From positions 1 to 35,013 of the forward strand of contig AJFK01000678.1 of assembly GCA_000467715.1 (NCBI GenBank): a stretch of DNA of 35,013 nt, in the 5' to 3' direction. The position numbers were made by a program, and so were the translations under genes. The notes below the pieces were generated by a model, which was given only the letters and a program-made list of their open reading frames with translations, was not told where the DNA came from and searched no databases. Shown piece after piece: positions 21,383 through 31,008 of this stretch (positions are counted from its first letter, which is position 1; the number at the start of each line of letters is the position of its first letter). Source of the DNA: Hysterium pulicare CBS 123377 (taxonomy: Eukaryota; Ascomycota; Dothideomycetes; Hysteriales; Hysteriaceae).

Positions 21383-22160
21383 CTAAGCATCACAAATCAA
21401 CTCAAACCCCTGATTCCCAAACTCCGGGTCCGGGATAATAGTACTCGCGACGGCGTTGGTAGAATCGAAATTCTGTACTTTGGCCGTGGATTGTGCTTGT
21501 ACGCATTGATCTAAGACACATCAAACCTCCTATTAGCCATCCATCCTATCAATGACGCGGAGCAGAGTGCGAGGGACACAAAGGAAGTAGTACAAGAAGC
21601 AAGCACCGAAAGAAGAAAAGCCAGGGCGAGCAAAGAAAAAAAAAAGACCTACTCCTCTGATCATCACAATCATTCACCGACAACCCCCCCTTATTCCCGC
21701 CCCCGTTCTTATTCGCAGTCTGCGAACACTCATTAAACTGATTATCGCAAGTCCTCTAACCCCCAAATCATCAGCATCCATTCATCCTATACTCTTCAAA
21801 CCCACCCCACCGTCTCCCCCATCCACCATCCCTCCATCCCCCCTCCCTCCAAAACATAAATCACAAACTCACCTGCGCCGCACTCTTGAAATCCGGAAAC
21901 GTATCCCCCCCAACAGAAAACGGCCGTTTAGCATCCCCACTCTCCGTAATCGCGCCCGCCGCCGCGCCGCCCAAACTCCCGTTAAACGTCTGCAGGTTCG
22001 ACACGGCCGCAACTTGGCGGTAGAAGAGCGTGTTGCGCGGCATCAGGTGGAGCAGGTTGTCCGGGACGAGTTTGGGGGACGGGTTGGCGGTTGTGAGGGC
22101 CGGGGAGGTGAGGAGGAGGGTTAGGAGGAGGGGGATGGGGAGATGGAAGGGGATGTGCAT
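21383..22160 (-). CDS. Small secreted cysteine-containing protein
   Basis: Predicted extracellular protein of 172 aa, family unnamed. Three exons on the minus strand: 22160-21873, 21755-21653 and 21510-21383. The first 25 residues form a classical signal peptide: a short N region, then LPIPLLLTLLLTSPALTTA, with probable cleavage before NPSPK. The mature part has a Pro/Asn-rich start, a Gly/Ala segment (SLGGAAAGAITESGDAKRPF), then all five cysteines in exons 2 and 3 (RTCDNQFNEC, SVNDCDDQRNQC and the final LICDA). Exon 2's frame is fixed by GGTTAG and GTAGGT borders, and the joined product keeps a regular Cx6C and Cx6C spacing. Similar small Cys-poor secreted proteins are common on ascomycete surfaces. 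A role as effector or wall protein cannot be told from sequence. Confidence 0.75.
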
Positions 22161-23056
22161 TTTTCTTTTTGGTGGTGGTTGGTTGGTTGGTGTTGGGAGC
22201 TGGATTTGGATCTGGGTCTGAGGTGTGAATTTGGTGAAATGTTGCTGGAGTCGTGAGTGAGTTGAGATGGGAAAGTTAGGTTGGGATTAGAAAGCTTGAT
22301 TGCTGTAGTAAAAGGCGGCAGATGCCCCGCATAAATTCTCAGCCATAAGCGCGTCGCAAAAATGTCTTGGTCCATGAAGAGAATCATGTTGCGTGGGACC
22401 CGATTCGGTGATCGTGTGTGGGTGTTGAGACGGATGTGAAACGGAGACGAGATGGATGGGACGAACCACGTCAACCCCTGACAGAACACTGAACGGGATA
22501 CAGTTTCGGACACGAGAACGCAATTTTGAGAATATTAAGAAAATAGACTTTTAAAATATGGGGGTTTCGACTATCTAATTAAAAGAATTCCTATCTTGTC
22601 CAAGTTCTGCGCAGCAAAAGGAGCGACAAGAAAAGAATGTTGAGAGACTGAGGGAAGGAGGGAGATACATGGACGACTTTTTCGGTCAGTTGGGATAAAT
22701 CATTACGTAGACTGTCGAGAGACACGTATTTGATTCCCATTACAAATATTTACTTTGAGTTTGTTTGACCAACCATCTATAGAAAACAAATCCGCCCAAG
22801 GAAAGAGCAAAAAAAGGGAGACAAAGATCAATGGATTGACCATTGTGTTATTTAGACAATAGATGCAACCCACGCTTACAATGCACGCTCACCAAGAAAA
22901 AACGCCGTGAGAAACGGTGAACGCTAGTCCCTATTAACCATTTGGTGACCGCCAAAACCCATCAAGATATGAAAGATCGCTCTAAGAGGAAGTGTGTCGT
23001 TTACTGTCGTGAACAAGCCGTCGCGGCCACTGTGTTGATATCATGTTTCGGAACTT
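22161..23056. other. Intergenic region upstream of the secreted protein gene
   Basis: About 900 bases between the start of the secreted protein gene and the stop of the sensor gene, both on the minus strand. The minus-strand open frame at 22121-22513 overlaps the secreted gene out of frame and is a shadow. It must carry the secreted gene's promoter and the sensor gene's 3' UTR. No other structure is recognised. Confidence 0.45.
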
Positions 23057-23902
23057 TCAAAAGTTCGCCGCTGCATTTGGCCGTCCACCGGGGTTGTGGT
23101 ATTGTTCCAAATTTGACTGGAATGGGGTGTTTGTGCTCGCACTAACGGGCTTGTCACCAAGAGCGGATCCAGTACCAGCCATGAGATCGTCGTCATCTTC
23201 TCTCACACCCTTGTTGCGACCCCAGACCCTCCAACAGACGATGGCGATACCTCCGAGTAGAATGACTCCTCCGATACCGCCAACGACACCGCCGATGATC
23301 TTCTTTGAGCTGGTGCTGAGACCAGAGCTTCCTCCACTTCCTCCTCCGTTGTTGACGCTAGCGGCGGATGTGATGGTTGCTTGGCCGGTTGTGTGAAGAA
23401 CGGTGGATGAGCCAGTTGAGGTTGCGACAATGGTCTGATCACCGCTCATAGTAGTGAAGACAGTTGTGAACTGTTGAATTCCAGTCGATACTAAGGCCGA
23501 AGTGACGACGACCACTGATGACTTTTGTGCAGACGAGGAATCGGCTGCTTTCGTACTGGACACTTCTGCTGATGACGCCTCTGGGGTGGATGAAGCCGCG
23601 GCAGAGGACGGAGCGGGAGTCGACGAAGCTGCAATCACATCAGAAGACGATGCCGGTGGTGCGGAACTCGGGGCCACGCTGGATGCTGGTGGTGGTGTCG
23701 AGCTTGCAACTACTTCCGATGACGATGCCGGTGGTGCGGATGTCTGCTGCTGCTGGCTAGCCGTCACTCCGGTTCCGCTGGCTTGTTGTCTCTTGCCTCT
23801 GTGCATGAACTGTTCGATGCCGTCGAGGTCGAGGGCGGTCGACAAGGCCATCAGGGCCATCAAGGTAAACAAGATCCATGACTTCCGCTGTGGGTGTAGC
23901 AT
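23057..23902 (-). CDS. Single-pass Ser/Thr-rich surface protein, Mid2/Wsc-like stress sensor type
   Basis: Type I membrane protein of 281 aa in one exon. A signal peptide (WILFTLMALMALSTALDLDG) is followed by a dibasic HRGKRQQ site that Kex2 could cut. A ~140-residue Ser/Ala/Pro/Thr-rich region comes next, with repeated PASSS and SSTP units that should be heavily O-mannosylated. Then TVFTTMSGDQTIVATSTG, a Gly/Ser linker, one transmembrane helix (IIGGVVGGIGGVILLGGIAIVCW) and a cytoplasmic tail with an acidic DDDD stretch and Asn/Pro-rich end. This is the layout of Mid2/Mtl1-like cell-wall integrity sensors. There is no cysteine-rich WSC domain, so Mid2-like fits better than Wsc. The function is inferred from layout only, since such sequences align poorly. 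Confidence 0.8.
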   Translation of the reverse strand: MLHPQRKSWILFTLMALMALSTALDLDGIEQFMHRGKRQQASGTGVTASQQQQTSAPPASSSEVVASSTPPPASSVAPSSAPPASSSDVIAASSTPAPSSAAASSTPEASSAEVSSTKAADSSSAQKSSVVVVTSALVSTGIQQFTTVFTTMSGDQTIVATSTGSSTVLHTTGQATITSAASVNNGGGSGGSSGLSTSSKKIIGGVVGGIGGVILLGGIAIVCWRVWGRNKGVREDDDDLMAGTGSALGDKPVSASTNTPFQSNLEQYHNPGGRPNAAANF

Positions 23903-24697
23903 GCTTGCGATGTTTCTAGGGTGGAAACGAGTGTGAAGAACCAGGTAAGAGTTTGCTGGGGAACAGGCGGTCGCGATGATGCGTAAGCTGTTTCAGTGAA
24001 GTGTCCTCGCTTTCGCCCGAGTAAAAAGGGGGGCAGCTGAACAACGAAGGGCCGTAGAAGAGCAAAGCGAGTTGTGGGTCTAAAGTGGTGGATAAACGAA
24101 GGGAAGAAGAGGAACGAAGGGAAGCACAAAGGAGAGACAGTCTCGTCTTCTGGTGGTGTGATGGCTGGGTGTGGATGACAGGGCGGCGGACTGCTGCAGA
24201 GTCAAGGTGCCTGGGCTTGGCGCGAACGAAATCACGAGCAAGGTTGCCAAAATAGCGACGCTAGTGCATGCGACTCTATTCAACGCCCGTCAGCCCCCGG
24301 CACGACCTGGCTGGCCTCGAAAATTTTATACCGAACCCGCCGACCAAGTCGAAGTTGAGTGGAAGTTTGAACGAGCAAGAAAACCCAGTAGCTAGCTCGC
24401 TGCACGTGAAATGAAATAAACATGCTAAAATCACCCTTCCGAAGAAGCTGCTTACGCTTTTCCTTCCCCTCACGCGTCTGTTTTCTTTGATGGGCGATGT
24501 GTGAAGCTCTGTGATGGCCTTAATCCCATTCGAGCTAGATCCTCCCATCCGTCTATCGTCCTCCTCCCCTGTTCACTCTGCATCCTGTGCGTCATACTCT
24601 GCAAACCACACACTTTTCACTCTACAATTCCTCTCTTATTCGATAGATTCCCCTCTCGAGATCCACCCCCTAGAAGACTCTTGCGAGAAAAAAAAAT
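23903..24697. other. Divergent promoter region, sensor and PQ-loop genes
   Basis: About 800 bases holding both promoters. A palindromic CACGTG E-box lies at 24403-24408, about 290 bases before the PQ-loop ATG, and a pyrimidine-rich leader (TCC and CTC runs) precedes that ATG. No coding region is convincing. Confidence 0.45.
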
Positions 24698-25805
24698 ATG
24701 GCGAGTCTCGTGGCCCTTGTTACTAACAACCCGGCATTGACGCCGCACGAAGCGCTTTCCGGCGTCTTTGGCTCCATATCGCTGGCTTCGTGGATCTTCC
24801 TATTAGTAAAATACCCCCTACACTATCTAATTGGAAATGAGCGGAATTGACTTTTACAGGTGCCTCAATTGATTGAAAACTACAAACAAGGTTCAGCAGA
24901 AGGCATATCGCTTGCCTTCCTCACAGTCTGGTTCATAGGGTAACATACTTCCGCACCCCTCCGATATAGCTGAGCTGACCGTGATGCCTCCATAGCGACA
25001 TAACCAACCTCGCTGGTGCCATCTGGGCCGGTCTCGTCCCTACAGTCATAGCCCTCGCAATCTACTTCTGTTTCGCCGATCTAATCCTCATATCCCAATG
25101 CCTCTACTACAACATCCTCAACGCCCGCAAGGCGCGCAAAGCCTCCGCCCGCTCATCCGACAGCGAACCGCTCCTTGATCGCCGGAGAGACAGCAGCATC
25201 GGTCTGCCTGGATCGAATAGGAGACGCAGCTCGGCGGCCAGTCGAAGAAATCGAGAAAGCGGCAACCGGCGAGACTCGCTGGCCTCGATCTCGGAAGAGG
25301 AGACCAGGTCGAGGGAGTGGGTGAAGAATGCACTCAGCATCATCGGCGTCTGTGTCATCGGTGCGGCGGGCTGGGCTATTGCTTGGAAGACGGGCGTATG
25401 GGTTCCTACGCCCGTTGAAGATGATTCCGGCGACACGAATATGGCGCTGGGTGCTCAGATACTGGGGTACCTCAGCGCTGTATGCTATCTAGGGGCGCGG
25501 ATCCCACAGATCATTAAGAATCAGAAGGAGAGGTCTTGTGAAGGTCTCTCCCTTCTTTTCTTCATGCTCTCTTTGCTGGGGAACGCGACATATGGAGCTG
25601 GGGTAAGTTCATCGCATCTTGAGGTCACGCGGCCTGCGAATGCTAATACATGTATGGGTAGATACTCTTCCACTCCGTCGAGAAACAGTACTTCCTCACC
25701 AACCTCCCCTGGTTAATCGGTTCGCTGGGCACCATGGTCGAGGACGCCACCATTTTCGTTCAATTTCGTGTCTTCGGGGATAGTTCTCCCTCGGCTATCG
25801 TGTAG
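24698..25805 (+). CDS. PQ-loop vacuolar cationic amino-acid transporter (Ypq/PQLC2 family)
   Basis: Seven-helix membrane protein of 312 aa expected to export lysine and arginine from the vacuole or move them across its membrane, as yeast Ypq1-3 and animal PQLC2 do. Four exons: 24698-24805, 24860-24939, 24996-25602 and 25662-25805. Both PQ motifs are present: VPQLIENYKQGSAEGISLAF, assembled at the exon 1/2 border, and IPQIIKNQKERSCEGLSLLF. Each is followed by the expected helix. Between the repeats is a ~90-residue loop rich in Arg and Ser (RRRDSSIGLPG, SRRNRESGNRR), likely cytosolic and phosphorylated. The C terminus continues QYFLTNLPWLIGSLGTMVEDATIFVQF, standard for the family. I cannot tell which YPQ paralogue this is, so I give no symbol. 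Confidence 0.92.
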
Positions 25806-26316
25806 TATCAATGCATATGAAAAAATTGAAATATCATCCGGAGGCGCTTCTATAAATTTGATGATACCCACGTTCTATTATTTATGTATTTGTATATATT
25901 CGTTCCATATCTTGGCTTTTTGTGGGAATATATGCATTCAAGGAGACATGGACGGGCAAACATGTGTATCATAGTCCGATGTGTCTCTAGATTATAAGTA
26001 AACATAATGTCTGAACTACTTTTAGATTTCAAGATGACTACAATAGTGAGATCATCAAGTTGCACATCGTGTATATAGCATTTTTGTCATTTTTCATCAT
26101 ATATACAATGGATCATGAATTTCACCTAGGGATAGAAGCACGCGATATCCTCCAGACGAATTCAGAAAACCAACCAGCGATCTATCCTTAGCCGTAAAAT
26201 ATCAGAAAAAAAGCACGTGAAGGACCATCAACCCAAGAACAAAAGAACAAGCCAAAGATAAATACCGCTCATTAATCAAGGAAATCTGCAATTTGAATAC
26301 ACGCGTACTATGTACC
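25806..26316. other. Convergent intergenic region, AT-rich
   Basis: About 510 bases between the stops of the PQ-loop and asparagine synthetase genes. It is AT-rich, with several TATATA and TGTATAT runs suited to 3'-end formation. No coding region is seen. Confidence 0.5.
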
Positions 26317-28497
26317 TTACTTCCCTTCTTTATAAGCTTGCGAATGAGTCGCGATAGCCCTGCACGCAGAATCAGCATCATGATCCCGGAACCAAGACAA
26401 GAATGAATGGGATAGGAAACAACAACATACCGTCCACTAGGATCCGTCTGCTTACTCCAAGTAGGCGTCCACCTCATGACCGTGCTCGCACAATGCGGTG
26501 GGAAATGTTCATCAAACATCATTCTATACCAATAAGCCTCCTTACTATCCGGAATATCATCCCCCCACTCCGGCTTCGGGTTCTTCATCATCTCATCCGT
26601 GACGTTGATTTCGGCGTTGTCTTTCAACGCATCAATCCATCCGTAACCTACTCCGTCGCTAAATTGCTCTTTCTGGCGCCAGAGGATCTTGTCCGGGAGG
26701 TAAGGCTGGGTTTCTGGTTCGTCGGTTGTATCGAACGCCTTGCGGAGGATGTATTTTTCGATGCGGTCTTTTGTGATCATTTTTTCGGCTGGGTCTACGT
26801 TCATGGCGACGTCTAGGAAGGCTTTGTCGAGGAAGGGGACGCGGGCTTCGACGCCCCATGCTGAGGTGGATTTGTTGGCGCGGAGACAATCTGCGAGATG
26901 AAGGTTCTTCACTCGGCGAACGGTTTCTTCGTGGAAGGCGGCTTTGTCGGGGGCGTTGTGGAAGTACAGATATCCTCCAAAGATTTCGTCGCTGCCTTCA
27001 CCGCTGAGCACCATCTTGACGCCTAATGCTTTGATCTTTCTGCTGAGTAGGAACATGGGTGTTGAAGCTCGGATGGTGGTCACGTCGTAGCTCTCGAGAT
27101 GGAAGATAACGTCTGAAAGCGCGTTGAGGCCGTCCTCAAGCGTGAAGGTGAAGGTGTAGTGTTTTGTGCCAAGGAAATCTGCAACCTCCTGAGCAGCAAC
27201 AGCATCCGGCGCATTGGGCAGCCCTATTGAGAATGAGTGCAATTGGGGAAGAACCTGAACAGTAGCGAGCTCATCTCCATCATCGATACCCACGAGGCCT
27301 CCTGGAGCATGGCCGTCAGCTGCAACGCCGTTGACACCGTTGGTCCCGTTGACACCGTTAGCTTTCTTCTTTGCCAGCTCGTTCATTCGCAGAGTTTCAC
27401 GCTGAGCAATCGAGGCAACCAAACTGGAGTCAAGACCACCAGAGAGGAGGACTCCGTAAGGGACCTCAGCCATCAACCGTTTCCTGACCGATTTCTCCAG
27501 GGTCGATCTTATCAACTTCAAATCTAAAGGCGTCGATGGAATATCGGTTGGGTTAACAAGCCAGTTAGGGGTATAATATCTCGTCAACTGGTCCGTCTTT
27601 GAGTCATAGACATGACCAGGCGGGAATGAGATGATGTTATCGCAGACGGGATGCAGGCATTTCAGCTCTGAGGCAAAGTAGACAGCTCCTGGCGTTTTAC
27701 TCGACCTGCCCAAGTAGAACGTAGTGATTCCAATAGGATCTCGGGCCGCAACGACTCGGTCTTGGGTCTTGTCATGTAATACCCAGGAGAACATTCCGTC
27801 TAAATATTTGGGCGTGTCAATGCCATGTTCAAGGTACTAGTAAGGCCATCAGCTCCAGCTTCCATTTTGTATTCCACGTTCTCTTACCAAGGGAATTATA
27901 ACCTCGCAATCTGAATGTGTCTTGAAGTTGTATGCGTTCTTGAGGGACTTGCGAATGATTCGGTGGTTGTAGATTTCGCCATTGACCGCAAGAGACACTG
28001 TCTCATCTTCGCTGATTAAAGGCTGTGCGCCAGAGTCTGTGGTAAATGAGTAGGAGGTAGTTTCCGGAATTGAAAAATCGCATACCGACACCGACGATGC
28101 TCAGACGCTCGTGAACGAGAACTGCGCATGTAGTCAGTCTTTGGCCTTATGTTCTGAAACTTTCTAGGGTCTTACTTGTGTTGTTAGCGATCCAGTTGCC
28201 ACCTATAATGTCTCAGCTGTCATGCTTCCTGTCTTGTTCCTGGAGGTTTGCTCACTCCAGTCAGGGCCCCGATGTCGGACACTGGCACTGGTGATCAATT
28301 GGAATTCAGGATCGTTCTTGGGGATGAAACTTACGCCTTGCCCATTTTCAGGGCGGTAGGCTTGAACTTTTGCACATCGGGGTGGCTGCTGAAGAGTCAG
28401 TCACTTATCAAGAGAGGCACGAGGGGCAAATTGAAGGCATGGTCCAAGCATAAAAAGAGGCATTGACGTACCAATGGCACGCGAAGATACCACACAT
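26317..28497 (-). CDS. asn2: Asparagine synthetase (glutamine-hydrolysing)
   Basis: Makes asparagine from aspartate, glutamine and ATP in the cytosol. Eight exons on the minus strand: 28497-28472, 28385-28335, 28281-28256, 28202-28176, 28121-28086, 28036-27888, 27836-26431 and 26359-26317, giving 587 aa. It starts MCGIFACH, so Cys2 is the N-terminal glutaminase nucleophile. The class II amidotransferase domain shows [35 protein letters not shown] and [10 protein letters not shown]. The synthetase domain has [26 protein letters not shown], the PP-loop [28 protein letters not shown] in the form [38 protein letters not shown] and [14 protein letters not shown]. The exon 2 acceptor could lie three bases earlier, adding a Ser; family alignment favours 28385. 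A short repeated Asn-Gly-Val insert sits after the PP-loop. Gcn4-type sites lie upstream. Confidence 0.96.
27330..27359 (-). repeat. 12-base direct repeat encoding an Asn-Gly-Val linker
   Basis: GTTGACACCGTT occurs twice, 18 bases apart start to start, within the asparagine synthetase gene. On the coding strand it gives NGVNG-type repeats ([11 protein letters not shown]), a flexible insert between conserved parts of the synthetase domain. Confidence 0.8.
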
Positions 28498-28619
28498 TGT
28501 GAGGGCTGAATAGAGGAGGGAATGGAGAATGGGGATGCGACTTGAGACAGGAATCGGGTGAGGTTTAAGTAGAAGTCCTGCCGCGAACTTTGTGCTCTCA
28601 GAAATTGTTCTTAGTCGGT

Positions 28620-28626
28620 TGAGTCA
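28620..28626. promoter_or_regulatory. Gcn4/CPC1-type bZIP site TGAGTCA
   Basis: Perfect TGAGTCA heptamer 123 bases upstream of the asparagine synthetase ATG. This is the consensus for yeast Gcn4 and its filamentous counterpart CPC1/CpcA, which raise amino-acid synthesis genes during starvation. Its place in front of an amino-acid synthesis gene makes a functional role likely. Confidence 0.6.
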
Positions 28627-28635
28627 ACCAACGTC

Positions 28636-28642
28636 TGACTCG
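28636..28642. promoter_or_regulatory. Second near-consensus bZIP site TGACTCG
   Basis: TGACTCG differs from the Gcn4/CPC1 heptamer at one terminal base and lies 16 bases from the perfect site. Paired sites are common in amino-acid control promoters. Confidence 0.45.
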
Positions 28643-29309
28643 GCCATAGATCGGCTGCCCCACGTTAGTCGCAACCGTGCGCTAGGACAAAGACGCATCA
28701 GAAGGCCGCCGATAGCCACCCTTGTGATCTCCATCACTTCATGCACTGCAGAAATAGGAATATAGGGTGGGAGGCTGTGGGGTGGATGTGAGGGGAATCC
28801 TGCAGTAGGGCTACGAATTATACTTGTGCATCCAACAATTAAACTTCGGCTGACCCGTTCCCCCACACGGAGAAACGTTTACAGCCGCCTCCTCAATTGG
28901 CTACAGCTCGTGACCATACGAATATGCGGCAGTCGGCGAAACAAATCGTGTTGTGTGAACTGTTGATACAGGGTGGCGCTCTTAACTAAACATGCTAACT
29001 CATTAAGTTTCCAGCTCTCCAAGTGCTTGCAAAACCAAGACTGCAACAGCCCAATGAACTCAGGGCCACCGCCAGCTCCGGAAGCATAGGAGAATAATCA
29101 CGCATCCGCTACACAAAAGGAATTATTCTTCAACCCGTTCCCCATTCCCCGATTTAGAGCCCTCCTTCTCGAATCATCAACATCACCGTCCGATACCCCA
29201 CACACATGGCAAAATCCTGAAAATCCGGGGCCGCAGTTGGCGCAAATTATGCACCTTGGCCGGCGAAAGATTGGGGATCGGGAAGGTTGGGTGGAATTGC
29301 GGGGACAAA

Positions 29310-30479
29310 TCAAAAGAAAATGTAGGCAAGCAGAAAGCTTACCAGACACAGAAAAGCCGTGATCTGGACAGATACACCAGCTGATGGAGCTTGCTGAATT
29401 GCCTGGGCTACCGTGCTCTTCTCATTGGAACCTTGGCTGGGTGTGTCTGTCTTCCTCTGCCTTAGACCCTGTGCCGCTTCGTCGCGCAATCTTGCAACAG
29501 TAGCGTTAGCCTGGGCAAGCTGTTGTTTGATGTCTTCATATGATGGCACAGCACTAGCTACCCCGGCCACAGCTGCAGCGACCGTGGACCGTTGACCGGA
29601 ACTAGCAGGATTATGCGCAGAATCCACGGCGTCGCCAAGATTCTTGCTACCTGCAGGACGGGACTCTGGACGGGACACAGATCCAACAGGGGTACCAGTA
29701 GAGGCACGTTGTGGGGTGACGGCTTCTGGAGACGGTGACATCAACATGGACGAATCCTCATGGTGACCAATACCATTTGCTCTTGGAGGAGTTGTCGTGG
29801 CATCGTCTGCAGGTAGGAAAAGAACGCGAATCTTCTTTTCTTGAATGGACGATTTGGAGGTTTGCTCAATGTGTGACCACTGCATGCGTCAGCTTTGTAT
29901 CCCACTCCTACAGCAAGGTGACCATACGATAGACGCTACATTATTGAATTCCTTATCTGCTGTAACTAGCACTGATTGTACGAGGAATTTATCACGGCAT
30001 TTAGCATCGAGTGGCGGATCCTCCTTCATGGCTTGGAGGAGAACTGTATTAACACGTCAGCATGATGCTGTAAAAACCCCCACAGAGTTATCGTGGAGAT
30101 TCCATACCCTGAACTTCGACATCTTTCCCCGCCTCAATGCGGCCAGAATTGGGTCTCACGCAGTATCTGTATCGTATTTATAAGCACAGTGTGGGATTGT
30201 GGATCTTCGTGGAGGTCCATACTGTTTTGGTGCTGTGGTTTTCACCTGCAATATGTCAGTCAATCATTCCTGCGACATCTGAGTGCACTTGGTGCAGTGT
30301 TTATCCCTCACCTTGAAGGCCACAGGGTCGCTATGGGGGTTCCGGAGTCGCAGAACCTGAGATACTTCATTTTGGAAAGGACCTGCACTCCGTCAGCATC
30401 CCCCTCATTATTATTACCATCCCCATTGTCAAAACTCACGCTTGAAGCCAAGCTCCACTGGATCAAGTTCGACAGACAT
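29310..30479 (-). CDS. scs2: VAMP-associated protein (VAP/Scs2), ER membrane contact-site tether
   Basis: Tail-anchored ER protein whose MSP domain binds FFAT-motif proteins at contacts with the plasma membrane and other organelles. Six exons on the minus strand: 30479-30440, 30382-30312, 30245-30223, 30166-30108, 30043-29928 and 29879-29310, giving 292 aa. The joined N terminus reads MSVELDPVELGFKRPF, then VSQVLRLRNPHSDPVAFK and VKTTAPKQYCVRPNSGRI, and AMKEDPPLDAKCRDKFLVQS, the standard MSP core. A Ser/Pro-rich linker follows, then a coiled-coil stretch (SYEDIKQQLAQANATVARLRDEA) and one C-terminal transmembrane helix (VQITAFLCLVSFLLAYIFF). Exon 3 is only 23 bases, yet its frame and the residues on both sides match the family. 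Confidence 0.95.
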
Positions 30480-31008
30480 GACGTTGGTAGACTAAGCGGA
30501 CGTTGTTTGCGGAGGTCGGGGGTGAGACGGCGTATGTGACAATAGAACAAAGACTTGGAAGGCGAATCGAGGAAGTGATTGTGAGGAGAATATAGGTGTA
30601 CAAGGAGTGCGGCCTGTGCTAGGTTGTGTTTTGCGAGGTAGATGCGAATTGTGTAAGTGTTGTATATAGCACTGCAGGTGTTTAGAGATGGAATCCCAGC
30701 CACGGTCTCGGTTGTTGGTGACCTCACGTCACAAGCCAAGATTCTGGGAACCTGGAGCCTGCACACAAGCTTTCACACAACGACTAAACTTTTGGTCATC
30801 ACCTTCGAAAGCTACACCTTTTTGGCAACAAGGCTTTCGTGGCATTAACGAAGTCTATATTACACACCCCATACTCGTTCCCTCAACCACTTCTTGGATT
30901 CCTACTTATATACATACCCTGTACCCCACCCCAGCTTGAGAACTCCCCAGACACTTACCAAAACCACCTACGCAACTCTATCAAACACAACGAGGTCCTC
31001 ACTACAAA
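30480..31008. other. Divergent promoter region, VAP and UBX genes
   Basis: 529 bases between divergent ATGs. It contains ACCTCACGTCAC at about 30720, a CRE-like core (ACGTCA), and a pyrimidine-rich, A/C-rich leader just before the UBX gene. The minus-strand frame covering 30308-30766 is a shadow of VAP exons and upstream sequence. Confidence 0.45.

Larger units (their letters stand above)
28498..29309. other. Upstream region of asparagine synthetase / 3' region of the VAP gene
   Basis: About 810 bases. Besides the two bZIP sites listed separately I see no gene. The minus-strand frames at 28624-28866 and 29098-29349 lack motifs, and the latter overlaps the VAP coding end in another frame. Confidence 0.45.

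Noticed and set aside
22121-22513. 130-codon minus-strand frame
   Set aside because: Overlaps the secreted protein gene in another frame; composition follows purine/pyrimidine runs.
23502-23936. 144-codon plus-strand frame opposite the sensor gene
   Set aside because: Mirror of the Ser/Ala/Pro repeats read antisense (Asp/Glu/Ala-rich); typical shadow.
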